Translations under genes and position numbers: made by a program
Assembly: GCA_008729055.1 (NCBI GenBank)
Contig: SDUX01000112.1
Coordinates: forward strand, 1 to 64,000
DNA: 64,000 bases
Source: Pyropia haitanensis
Taxonomy: Eukaryota; Rhodophyta; Bangiophyceae; Bangiales; Bangiaceae
Direction of reading: 5' to 3'
Notes under the pieces: model-generated
What the model was told of the DNA's origin: nothing
The model's database searches: none
The model's input: the letters and a program-made list of their open reading frames with translations, nothing else
In this document: in pieces, positions 32,823 to 43,025 of the stretch
How the letters are laid out: each line of letters begins with the position of its first letter
How positions within the stretch are numbered: the first letter of the stretch is position 1

Positions 32823-35800
32823 TCCTCACGGCCCGCGCCGCCCCGCGCGAGGAAGACGACGCCGCCGGCAGGGAGGAGCTGCCGGCGGCGGGGGGCGGCG
32901 CCAAAAGTACGCCGGCGCCGCCCCCCGCGAGGAAGACGACGCCGCCGGCAGGGGGGAGCTGCCGGCGGCGGGGGGGCGGCGCCAAAAGTACGCCGGCGCC
33001 GCCCCCCGCGAGGAAGACGACGCCGCCGGCAGGGGGGAGCTGCCGGCGGCGGGGGGGCGGCGCCAAAAGTACGCCGGCGCCGCCCCCCGCGAGGAAGACG
33101 ACGCCGCCGGCAGGGGGGAGCTGCCGGCGGCGGGGGGGCGGCGCCAAAAGTACGCCGGCGCCGCCCCCCGCGAGGAAGACGACGCCGCCGGCAGGGGGGA
33201 GCTGCCGGCGGCGGGGGGGCGGCGCCAAAAGTACGCCGGCGCCGCCCCCGCGAGGAAGACGACGCCGCCGGCAGGGGGGAGCTGCCGGCGGCGGGGGGGC
33301 GGCGCCAAAAGTACGCCGGCGCCGCCCCCCGCGAGGAAGACGACGCCGCCGGCAGGGGGGAGCTGCCGGCGGCGGGGGGGCGGCGCCAAAAGTACGCCGG
33401 CGCCGCCCCCCGCGAGGAAGACGACGCCGCCGGCAGGGGGGAGCTGCCGGCGGCGGGGGGGCGGCGCCAAAAGTACGCCGGCGCCGCCCCCCGCGAGGAA
33501 GACGACGCCGCCGGCAGGGGGGAGCTGCCGGCGGCGGGGGGGCGGCGCCAAAAGTACGCCGGCGCCGCCCCCGCGAGGAAGACGACGCCGCCGGCAGGGG
33601 GGAGCTGCCGGCGGCGGGGGGGCGGCGCCAAAAGTACGCGCGCCGCCCCCGCGAGGAAGACGACGCCGCCGGCAGGGGGGAGCTGCCGGCGGCGGGGGGG
33701 CGGCGCCAAAAGTACGCGCGCCGCCCCCCGCGAGGAAGACGACGCCGCCGGCAGGGGGGAGCTGCCGGCGGCGGGGGGGCGGCGCCAAAAGTAGCGCGCG
33801 CCGCCCCCCGCGAGGAAGACGACGCCGCCGGCAGGGGGGAGCTGCCGGCGGCGGGGGGCGGCGCCAAAAGTACGCGGCGCCGCCCCCCGCGAGGAAGACG
33901 ACGCCGCCGGCAGGGGGGAGCTGCCGGCGGCGGGGGGGCGGCGCCAAAAGTAGCGGCGCCGCCCCCCGCGAGGAAGACGACGCCGCCGGCAGGGGGGAGC
34001 TGCCGGCGGCGGGGGGGCGGCGCCAAAAGTAGCGCGCGCCGCCCCCCGCGAGGAAGACGACGCCGCCGGCAGGGGGGAGCTGCCGGCGGCGGGGGGGCGG
34101 CGCCAAAAGTAGCGCGCGCCGCCCCCCGCGAGGAAGACGACGCCGCCGGCAGGGGGGAGCTGCCGGCGGCGGGGGGGCGGCGCCAAAAGTAGCGCGCGCC
34201 GCCCCCCGCGAGGAAGACGACGCCGCCGGCAGGGGGGAGCTGCCGGCGGCGGGGGGGCGGCGCCAAAAGTAGGCAGGCGCCGCCCCCCGCGAGGAAGACG
34301 ACGCCGCCGGCAGGGGGGAGCTGCCGGCGGCGGGGGGCGGCGCCAAAAGTAGGCAGGCGCCGCCCCCGCGAGGAAGACGACGCCGCCGGCAGGGGGGAGC
34401 TGCCGGCGGCGGGGGGCGGCGCCAAAAGTAGGCAGGCGCCGCCCCCCGAGGAAGACGACGCCGCCGGCAGGGGGGAGCTGCCGGCGGCGGGGGGGCGGCG
34501 CCAAAAGTAGCGCGCGCCGCCCCCGCGAGGAAGACGACGCCGCCGGCAGGGGGGAGCTGCCGGCGGCGGGGGGGCGGCGCCAAAAGTAGGCAGGCGCCGC
34601 CCCCCGCGAGGAAGACGACGCCGCCGGCAGGGGGGAGCTGCCGGCGGCGGGGGGGCGGCGCCAAAAGTAGGCAGGCGCCGCCCCCGCGAGGAAGACGACG
34701 CCGCCGGCAGGGGGGAGCTGCCGGCGGCGGGGGGCGGCGCCAAAAGTAGACGCGCGCCGCCCCCCGCGAGGAAGACGACGCCGCCGGCAGGGGGGAGCTG
34801 CCGGCGGCGGGGGGGCGGCGCCAAAAGTAGGCAGGCGCCGCCCCCCGCGAGGAAGACGACGCCGCCGGCAGGGGGGAGCTGCCGGCGGCGGGGGGGCGGC
34901 GCCAAAAGTAGGCAGGCGCCGCCCCCCGCGAGGAAGACGACGCCGCCGGCAGGGGGGAGCTGCCGGCGGCGGGGGGGCGGCGCCAAAAGTAGGCAGGCGC
35001 CGCCCCCAAGAGGAAGACGACGCCGCCGGCAGGGGGGAGCTGCCGGCGGCGGGGGGGCGGCGCCAAAAGTAGGCAGGCGCCGCCCCCCGCGAGGAAGACG
35101 ACGCCGCCGGCAGGGGGGAGCTGCCGGCGGCGGGGGGGCGGCGCCAAAAGTAGACGCGCGCCGCCCCCCGCGAGGAAGACGACGCCGCCGGCAGGGGGGA
35201 GCTGCCGGCGGCGGGGGGGCGGCGCCAAAAGTAGACGCGCGCCGCCCCCCGCGAGGAAGACGACGCCGCCGGCAGGGGGGAGCTGCCGGCGGCGGGGGGG
35301 CGGCGCCAAAAGTAGGCAGGCGCCGCCCCCCGCGAGGAAGACGACGCCGCCGGCAGGGGGGAGCTGCCGGCGGCGGGGGGGCGGCGCCAAAAGTAGGCAG
35401 GCGCCGCCCCCCGCGAGGAAGACGACGCCGCCGGCAGGGGGGAGCTGCCGGCGGCGGGGGGCGGCGCCAAAAGTAGACGCGCGCCGCCCCCCGCGAGGAA
35501 GACGACGCCGCCGGCAGGGGGGAGCTGCCGGCGGCGGGGGGGCGGCGCCAAAAGTAGACGCGCGCCGCCCCCCGCGAGGAAGACGACGCCGCCGGCAGGG
35601 GGGAGCTGCCGGCGGCGGGGGGGCGGCGCCAAAAGTAGACGCGCGCCGCCCCCCGCGAGGAAGACGACGCCGCCGGCAGGGGGGAGCTGCCGGCGGCGGG
35701 GGGGCGGCGCCAAAAGTAGGCAGGCGCCGCCCCCCGCGAGGAAGACGACGCCGCCGGCAGGGGGGAGCTGCCGGCGGCGGGGGGGCGGCGCCAAAAGTAG

Positions 35801-36357
35801 GCAGGCGCCGCCCCCCGCGAGGAAGACGACGCCGCCGGCAGGGGGGAGCTGCCGGCGGCGGGGGGGCGGCGCCAAAAGTAGGCAGGCGCCGCCCCCCGCG
35901 AGGAAGACGACGCCGCCGGCAGGGGGGAGCTGCCGGCGGCGGGGGGGCGGCGCCAAAAGTAGACGCGCGCCGCCCCCAAAGAGGAAGACGACGCCGCCGG
36001 CAGGGGGGAGCTGCCGGCGGCGGGGGGGCGGCGCCAAAAGTAGACGCGCGCCGCCCCCCGCGAGGAAGACGACGCCGCCGGCAGGGGGGAGCTGCCGGCG
36101 GCGGGGGGGCGGCGCCAAAAGTAGACGCGCGCCGCCCCCCGCGAGGAAGACGACGCCGCCGGCAGGGGGGAGCTGCCGGCGGCGGGGGGGCGGCGCCAAA
36201 AGTAGACGCGCGCCGCCCCCAAAGAGGAAGACGACGCCGCCGGCAGGGGGGAGCTGCCGGCGGCGGGGGGGCGGCGCCAAAAGTAGGCAGGCGCCGCCCC
36301 CAAAGAGGAAGACGACGCCGCCGGCAGGGGGGAGTTGCCGGCGGCGGGGGGGCGGCG
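32823..36357. repeat. 81-bp minisatellite array (about 43 units), inverted relative to the array at position 1
   Basis: Same monomer as 1-2,010 but in opposite orientation. The segment after CAAAAGTA defines blocks of unit types: CGCCGGCGCC (32.9-33.6 kb), CGCGCGCC/GCGCGCGCC (33.6-34.26 kb), GGCAGGCGCC and GACGCGCGCC (34.26-36.3 kb). Every unit keeps the 12-bp hairpin arms. Variants with CCCCCAAAGAGGAAG at ~35,975, ~36,218 and ~36,298 match the odd unit of the left array. Long open frames on both strands are a by-product of the 81-bp period. Confidence 0.97.
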
Positions 36358-36745
36358 CCGCCATTAGGCAGGCGCCGCCGTTAACACCGACGAGTTGCCG
36401 CCGTCGGGAGCGAGGGGGGGCGCAGCGGGCAGCGGGCAGGTGCCACCGCCAACAGCGACAGTTTGCCGTCGTTGGGAAGGGCGGGCGGCGTCGTCGGCCG
36501 GCTCGCGCCGCCACCAAAAGCGGCATGTTGCCGCCGTCGGCGGGAGGGGGAGGCGCCGCCAGTCAGCTGGCGCCTTCACCTCCTGCGACATCTTGCCGCC
36601 GTCGGGAGCGGGGGGGGGCGGCGCCGCCAGCCGGCAGGCGCCACTGCTAACAGCGACACCTTGCCGCCGGCGGGAGGGAGGGGGCGGCGCCGCCGCCAAC
36701 AGCGACATCTCGCCGCCGCCGGTGGGGGGGGGCGGTACGGGGAGT
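36358..36745. repeat. Right-hand diverged ~60-66-bp repeat units
   Basis: Five or six degenerate units sharing AACAGCGACA, TTGCCGCCGTCGGGAG and GGCGCCGCC, the same family as 32,110-32,822. The homogeneous 81-bp core is therefore bracketed on both sides by older-looking relatives. Confidence 0.8.
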
Positions 36746-38210
36746 GTTGACGACAGGAAGAGCTCGACGAAGGGTGGAGAAGCGGCAGCGACGAAAACAG
36801 AAAACAGTACCAGACAAATCACAGTCACAGAAGAAAAGCGCCCAGGACGACAAACGAAAATTGTCAGTCGCACGATCAAGGCGCCAGATCGCTCCACCGC
36901 ACTTTCGCGCATCAAGAAGATGAGCGACCCGCCCCTCCCTCTCACCCGGCCGTCAAACTGCGTAATAGCAGCGTGCGCTGGCGCCGCGCGAAGAGCAGTG
37001 GTGGGTGGGGTGGGCCCACGGGCGCCCCCCCCCCCCCACGCCGCCTCCCGCGCGTGCGCCAGGAACAGGAACCGCGCGGCACGCGCGCGGCGCCGTCGCC
37101 GTCCACCGACCACCGGCCACCCCGCACCCCCTCCCCATGCCGCTGCGTAACAGCAGCGGGGAGTGGCGCCGCGTACGGGGAGGGGAAGGCGCGCGGGAGC
37201 GCGCCCCCCCCCCCCCCCTCCGGCACGCGGGCGCGATACGAGGGCAGCGCTCGAACGCCACTGCCATCCGCATCCGCCGAACCCCCCCCCTCGAGTACAA
37301 ACAGGGGGGAACAGCAACAGGAGAGCCCATGCTCCCAACAAAAGGGAGTCACCTGTTGCGGAGCGGGAAGGGGAAGCGAAGACCGGTGGTCGGCGGAGGT
37401 CGGGCAAGAGAGAGAAACCAGAAGCACACCCAACAAGACGACCGAGAGACAAACGAAAAGCGCAACCAGTACCGCGACGTGCATGGCGCCGTCACCATCC
37501 ACCGACGGCCAATCCCCCCCGCCCCCGGCCCATCACACTGCGTAATAGCAGTGGGCCGTGGCGCCGCGCGTCAGCGGGGAGGAGCGCGGAAGCGATCCCC
37601 CCCCCGCATGGCGCGGGCGCGATACAAGGGCGGCGCCACAACGATCCACACGCGCCAAAAACCCCCCCCTCTACCACATGGGAAGAAGAGAAAGGCCACA
37701 GGAATAACTCCGCCACCAGCGACGGAAGCTACCTGTTGTGGATCAGGCCGGGGCGAGGCAGATAGGCCGCCGGAGAAAGGCCACAAACACACACACACGC
37801 ACGCAGGCAATGGAGCGCAATGGCGCGGTCAAACAAACAGGCGCCGCCGTGACAGCGCCCCGCCGTCTTCGTCCGTTCACGACCCGCCCCTTCGCACCTC
37901 CGCCTCTTCTCACTGCGTATTTCAGCAGCGGGCAGTGGCGCCGCGCGAGGGAAGGAGTGCCATCGCAGCACACCCCCTCCCCAGCGCGGGCGCGATAAAG
38001 CAGGAGGCGCTCGAACGCCACCTCTGTCCGCGCATGCTGTCCCCGCTCCCCCACAGACAGGAAGAGGGAGACAGCAACAGGGATATCCATGCCCTCAAAA
38101 CAAAAAGGACCGCCTGGCGCGGACCGGCAGGGAGATGAACGAGGCTGCAAGTCAACGGACGGCAGACGCGCGGAAAACAGAATCACACAAAAAGCGGGCG
38201 GGCACACACC
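36746..38210. repeat. Degenerate ~375-400-bp tandem repeat, about 3.5 copies
   Basis: Two landmark motifs recur in order. CTGCGTAATAGCAG followed by GTGGCGCCGCGCG variants occurs at ~36,958, ~37,142, ~37,540 and ~37,913. GCGGGCGCGATA followed by AGGGCGGCGC-like sequence occurs at 37,227, 37,613 and 37,986 (spacing 386 and 373 bp). Each copy also has an A-rich purine segment (GAAGAGAAAGGCCAC type). No protein-like frame. Confidence 0.75.
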
Positions 38211-38245
38211 AGCAGAGGAGGGAGGGAAATAGCAAAGAACCTACC

Positions 38246-38422
38246 GTGAAAAAGACGCCGTCGTGGCAAGTGCGGCGCTCGGCCGGGGGCACCGCGGGTT
38301 GAACGCACTCCTCCACGGCCGCCGGATCGTGGTCGCCGGGTCGGAGCGGGGTCAACGTGATGGTGGCGGCAGCGGCAGCGGCGGCAGCGTCGCGGACGAG
38401 CCCCGCCAGCCGCCGTCTCACG
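38246..38422 (-). CDS. Possible exon of an unrecognised gene
   Basis: Weak call. The - strand frame RRRLAGLVRDAA...ITLTPLRPGDHDPAAVEECV...TCHDGVFFTV has normal protein composition and ends exactly at a canonical donor (CACG^GTAGGT at ~38,246). Further upstream on the same strand (38,480-38,930) two other frames look protein-like (RVLAHAAVVAANGDGNFG; MAVRV-type targeting peptide, although that start is a GTG). Together they suggest a multi-exon gene running leftward, but I cannot join the exons and recognise no family. Confidence 0.25.
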
Positions 38423-38986
38423 CCCGTCCCCGCCCGCCGCCGCTCTCGGCGCCCGTCGCTCCAACAGCAGAGTTGTCATGCGGGGCGACGGGTGGTGCAG
38501 CGATCTGGGCGGCAGCCGGATCGGGGTGGACGTGGAGGTGGAAAGCGGGTGGCGACAGCGGCAGCAAAGGTAGAAGCGTGGGGGCGTGCGGTGGGCGTGA
38601 CGGGAAGCCCCTCCACCCGTTGCCGCGTCGATCCTTGGCGCGCCAAGACACCGCCGGCGCCACCGACCGCCGCGACGGCGCGAGCGGCAGCGGCCCGGGA
38701 CGCGCCAAAGTTGCCGTCGCCGTTGGCGGCCACCACCGCCGCGTGGGCGAGCACGCGCGTCCCACCAACTGGGCGGTGGCCAACGTAACGGCGCCTGCGG
38801 CCGCAACGGCGGCGGCGGCAGCAACGGCAGCGAGCTGCGGGCAACGGAGGCGACGCGCCGCCACGAACAGTCGGCAGCGGCGGGCAGCGCCCGCCGTGGG
38901 ATACGCGCGCGTGACACGCACTGCCACGGCGCGGGAGGCGATACCGGAGGGCGCCGCGAGGCGGGGGCGGAAACTAGGGGGCGGGG

Positions 38987-39017
38987 GGCGGGAAACGGGG
39001 GGCGAAGGGCGGGAAAC
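38987..39017 (+). promoter_or_regulatory. Pair of E2F-like GGCGGGAAAC sites
   Basis: GGCGGGAAAC occurs at 38,987-38,996 and 39,008-39,017 (21 bp apart, two helical turns). It lies just upstream of the possible leftward gene at 38.2-38.95 kb. Function is inferred from consensus only. Confidence 0.3.
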
Positions 39018-40892
39018 GGGGGATCGAGGCCAGAGGCGGGGGTGGCGGGACGCTGGGGGGAGAAGTTCGAACGGGCGGGGCAGGCGCCGCGCGCGCGGGC
39101 GGGGTGAGTGGGCGCGGGCAGGCGTGGGGGGGGGGGGGAACGGTTTGAGGCGAGCCGTCCGCGCGGTTTGTGTCGCGCGCGCGTGCGGGGGGGGACGCCG
39201 GCCGACGCGGACCTCACGGGACGGCGGCGGGTGGCGCGAGTGACGGCGGGCGCGCGGGGAAGCGGGGTTTGTCGGGCGCCGTGCGGTACGGCAAAGGCGG
39301 GGCGGGACGCCGGCGCGCGGAGGGACGGGGCGGGGTGCGCGGGCACGCGGGGTGCGGCGGCGCGGGATGCGGCGGCGGCGGGGTGCGGCGGGTCGGGGCG
39401 GTGTAGGGGGTGGCGGCCCGCGCGATAGCGTCCCGCGTTTACCGCCGCAGAAGCTAGCTGCTGCAGGCCGACAAAATGTTGCTGCGGTGCTGGCGTGATG
39501 GCGTGTGCCGCAGCCCGTTTTGGGGGGGGGGGGGGTGCTACGCCGGCGCGAGCGCCACGGCGGGTCGGGTGGCGGCCACCGGCTGACTCGGGAGCGGGTG
39601 GGGGGGGGGGGTGCCTCGCTAGGTGGCGTGCGCTGGGTGGCGCGGCCGGTGCTTGCAGTGGGTGGTAGGGTGCTCGTCGGGTGATTTCAAAAAGGGCCGG
39701 TGGGACGGCACGGGGGCGGGGGGTGAGCGCGACTGCGTCCGCTGCGGCATCGGTCCGTCTGAGCCATCCGCCCGGGGCGCGAGCGCCCCCCTCCCCCCCC
39801 TCTGCGCGCATCGGCGGCCGTGCGGCGGCCGCCGTCGCCGCCGCCGGGCCGCCTGCAACCTCCAGCGGCCCTCCCCTGGCCGTGCGCGCCACGCTGCCGG
39901 CCCAGCAGGCGTCGCGCACGGTCGTTCTCTCCCCCCCCTCTTCTGTCAAAGAAAAACAAACCAAAACCGCCGCGCCCGCTTTGTCTCGACACACACACGC
40001 CGCCGAGGGTCTGCCGCCCTTTGCTAGTGCGTTTTGGCACCGCACGTCACGACCGGGAACGGCGCGTGGAGGCGGGGGCCGGTGGGTAGCGAGTCGGGAC
40101 GCGGACTGTCAGGGCTGTAGTACACGCGTGGGCGCGTCCCCAGTTGGGACGCCGGCGGCTTGATTTTTTTTTGGCTCTTTGAATGGGCGCCACTGCTCTC
40201 GCACACGAGGCGGTCTGGCAGCTTGCTCTCGTGACAGGGGAACACGGCGAAAAGAGGGGAGAGGGGACGGTTCGGCGGGCCGCGACGGCAGCGGCGCCGG
40301 TGACGCGGTGGGTTTTGGTGTCGGCCGCCGCCGCGGCCGCCGCGGCGGACCAGGCCGCCTCCGTGCTGGCCGCCGCGGTGGCGAGCAACCGCGCCGCCGC
40401 GAGGCGGTTTCGCCCGGGGCTCCCTGCGAGGCGCCGAGGGGGGGGGTCGACGGCCGCGGTGGCCGCGGTGGCGGCGGCGACGCCGCCAGCCCTGCGCCCG
40501 TCGCGCCCGCCACAGCCACCACCACCGCCACCATCGCCGCCGTCGGCAGGGGCAGGCAGATCGATGGCGGCAATGACGTCGCCCGCTCCCCCCCCCTCTC
40601 CTCTCGAGCACGTCACCCCGCGGCTTGTGCCCGCTCGCAGCGTCCAACGCCGCTGCCGCCGCCGCCGCCACAGCCGCCACAGTGCACGCCGCCGGCTACA
40701 CGGCGGGCACCCACACACTGCCCGCGCTACCAGCGGCGTCACCACCGCCGGCGCCGCCCTCCTCCACCCCAGAGGGCAGGTGCGTTTCCCCTCCCCTCCA
40801 CCCGCCGTCGCCGCCATGTCGGTTGCGGCTGCCATCACCAGTACCACCATTCGCAAAGGCCGCCTGTCCCACCCTTCCCTCCCCCGTCCCGC
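39018..40892. other. GC-rich stretch without a supported gene
   Basis: Contains G-rich repeats (39,020-39,420), poly-G tracts (39,523-39,535; 39,600-39,611), an A/C-rich patch (39,945-40,000) and alternating CCGCCG runs. A + strand frame from ATG 40,183 (MGATALAHEAVWQLALVTGE) has a protein-like beginning but decays into Ala/Pro repeats. I do not call it. Confidence 0.5.
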
Positions 40893-41075
40893 ACCAAACT
40901 TGGCCGCCCACCACATCCCGCCCGCGACGATCACGCCCGCCACACGGTGACTGCCGAGGGACACAAAGACTGGCGTTAGCGCGTCGGCGGCGGCCGCGGC
41001 GGCGACCGACGGGCGCTGAGTCAGCCGCAAGATCGCCGTCGCCGACTGCAACATCCCCGCAGCGGTGGTGGCCAT
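40893..41075 (-). CDS. Possible first exon of a small organelle/membrane protein
   Basis: Weak call. ATG 41,075 begins MATTAAGMLQSATAILRLTQ, an amphipathic Arg-containing start, followed by DALTPVFVSLGSHRV and a hydrophobic segment AGVIVAGGMWWAAKFG. Codons end mostly in G/C and the opposite strand is interrupted by stops here. A GT follows at ~40,892 (GTGCGGG), similar to the GTGCGT donor of the phosphatase gene, so the rest may lie in a downstream exon I could not identify. The length and single hydrophobic helix suggest a small mitochondrial or plastid membrane protein; no family is assigned. Confidence 0.3.
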
Positions 41076-41518
41076 GGCACGACCAGACCGCGGAGGGGGG
41101 GCAGTGGGGACAGGAGGAGTCACTCCATGCTGGTTAGGGGGCGGCAATGGGTAGCGAGGGGGGGGCGATGCTGTCGCTGCCCCACCGCCGCCGCCGCCGA
41201 CGCGGTCGCCACCGCCAACGCCGCTGCCGACGTGGGAGCGGCTGCCACGTGGCCGTCAATGGTCGGAACACGGAGTATTATGGATATCGCCTCTGATTGG
41301 GCAGTTTTTGGGTCGCGAATGGGACAACCCTGGTTCCACCCCAGCTCTGTCACTCGAGACTTCAGACAATTCTGACCTGCTATTGGGCACAGTCTACTTT
41401 ACAGTTGATGCGCGCCGCGATGCACTTTCTCGCGAGTTTTTTTCATCCGAGGCCTTGGCCGTGCACGTCAGTCGCTCGCGTCGCGGCGCGCACTCTCTCT
41501 TCACGCGCGCGGGCGGGC

Positions 41519-42499
41519 ATGGACCAGGAGCGGCTCGGCGAAAAACGGCACCCCCCGCCGCTGTCAATGGCCGTCCCGGTGCCCCCACAGACGCTCGCGT
41601 GGGCCGTCTGCGTGCCGCTGGCGCCGCCCGCTACGGATTCAATACAGACACCGGCCGGGAGGGGGGGGGGTAGATCATCTAGACGATCTATTGCCGCGTT
41701 TGAACCGCCGAGCGCGGGAGGGGTACACCGACCCGCAGACAGAACGCTCTTGCCGCCGTCAGGCACGCCCGCCTCGCCTCCGCCCCCCCCTCCGAGCTCC
41801 GGCGGGGGGGGTTTGGCAGGGGGTCTGCGGCACGAGCAGAGCCGCCCCGCCCCCGTGGGCACCCGCCCCCACCGCACTGACCACCCCACCAGCCGTAGCG
41901 CGCCGCTCATGACCGCCGCCAGCCGCCCGCGGTGTGTGTGCGTGCGCCGCCGTTTCGCGGTCGGCTGCGGCGGCGCACACGGCAGTGCAGCCGTGCCCCG
42001 ACGCTGCTCGACGCGCGGCCCCGACCCTCACCGGTGCCGCTGCGCCGCCGCCGTCGCCGCCCGTGCTGCCCCAGCACCCGACGGACCGGATCGCCACGGG
42101 CCGCCGCGACGCGGTCTGCCGCGCCGTCGCCGCCCCCGTCCGAACTGCCCGCCCGCGCACGACGCCGGGGTTGCCCCTGCCGCCCGCCTTCCCGCCCCCG
42201 CGCTCGCGCGCACCGGCGCGCCCGTGTGCCCGCCCGCCCACCTGCCCGCCTACCCGCCTGCGCGCCGCCAGTTTTCGCGCCCAATCTCCCTCCCGCCCGC
42301 TAGCCTGCTCGACCACCCGCCTTCCCGCCGTCCTGCCCGTTTCCACTGGTACGGTTCTTCATGCCGCATCCCGCCCACTCGGGTGTCGGGTCACGGGCAC
42401 GTGGCCGCCCGTTTCTTTTTTCCTTCTCTTCGTCTTGCACTCGTGCTTCTTGTCGTCCACCCACCTACCGATGCCGCCGCCGTTTTGGGTGTGGCGTAA
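41519..42499 (+). CDS. Hypothetical Pro/Arg-rich ORF
   Basis: An ATG in good context (GGGCATGG) starts MDQERLGEKRHPPPLSMAVP and stays open for 326 residues. The first ~45 residues look protein-like (QTLAWAVCVPLAPPATDSIQT), but from ~41,760 on it is CCGCCC-driven Pro/Ala/Arg sequence, so only the beginning may be real, or the frame may be fortuitous. It sits downstream of a less GC-rich patch (41,260-41,450) that could be promoter. No family recognised. Confidence 0.22.
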   Translation: MDQERLGEKRHPPPLSMAVPVPPQTLAWAVCVPLAPPATDSIQTPAGRGGGRSSRRSIAAFEPPSAGGVHRPADRTLLPPSGTPASPPPPPPSSGGGGLAGGLRHEQSRPAPVGTRPHRTDHPTSRSAPLMTAASRPRCVCVRRRFAVGCGGAHGSAAVPRRCSTRGPDPHRCRCAAAVAARAAPAPDGPDRHGPPRRGLPRRRRPRPNCPPAHDAGVAPAARLPAPALARTGAPVCPPAHLPAYPPARRQFSRPISLPPASLLDHPPSRRPARFHWYGSSCRIPPTRVSGHGHVAARFFFPSLRLALVLLVVHPPTDAAAVLGVA

Positions 42500-43025
42500 C
42501 GGGCGACGGAAGGCGGGGTGGCGGGGATGGCGCGAGGGGGGGAGTGAGGGGCGAGATGGGACGTGCATGGCGGGACGCGGGCGGGACGGGACGAGCGCGC
42601 GGGCGGGTGGCCCCGTCCCGCCCCCGACGCCCAGCCCGCGCGCGCGCGATCGCGCACGGCGCGGCGGTCGCTGGCGGTGCGTCGACACGGGGCTGCCGCC
42701 GTCGCGGGAGCGCCACGATGGCCACGCTGCCGTTGCCGCCGCTGCTCGTCGTTGCGCACCCGCCCACGAGGGCGGTTGCGCCCGGCCCGCGCCTCCCGCC
42801 GCGCCTGCGCCGGCTCCCGCCCTGCGCGGGTGCGGGTGCGCATGCTGCTGCCGCTCCGGCTGCCACGCACCGCGTCCTGAGAGTCGGTAACCGCCGAAGT
42901 GGACGGCAGACCTACCCCTGGCAGCGCCTCTCGCCGGCAGGCGTTGTCTGTAATCTCGCTTGTCGGGGTGAGTAGGGCGCTGCTCGGCCGTGCGGGTGAC
43001 CAGCGCTGCAGGTGGCGCGGAGATG
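42500..43025. other. Spacer before the 43-kb triplication
   Basis: Unremarkable GC-rich sequence with CCGCCC/GGGCGG runs. No supported gene. Confidence 0.5.

Noticed and set aside
32597..36526. Open frames of 850-1,310 codons on the - strand of the minisatellite
   Set aside because: The 81-bp period with stop-free units keeps all frames open in both orientations; several overlapping frames are equally long and none has non-repeat flanks resembling protein.
38183..40045. 620-codon - strand frame across 38.2-40.0 kb
   Set aside because: Mostly Pro/Arg repeats; the protein-like pieces within the interval lie in other frames and are listed separately as a weak exon.
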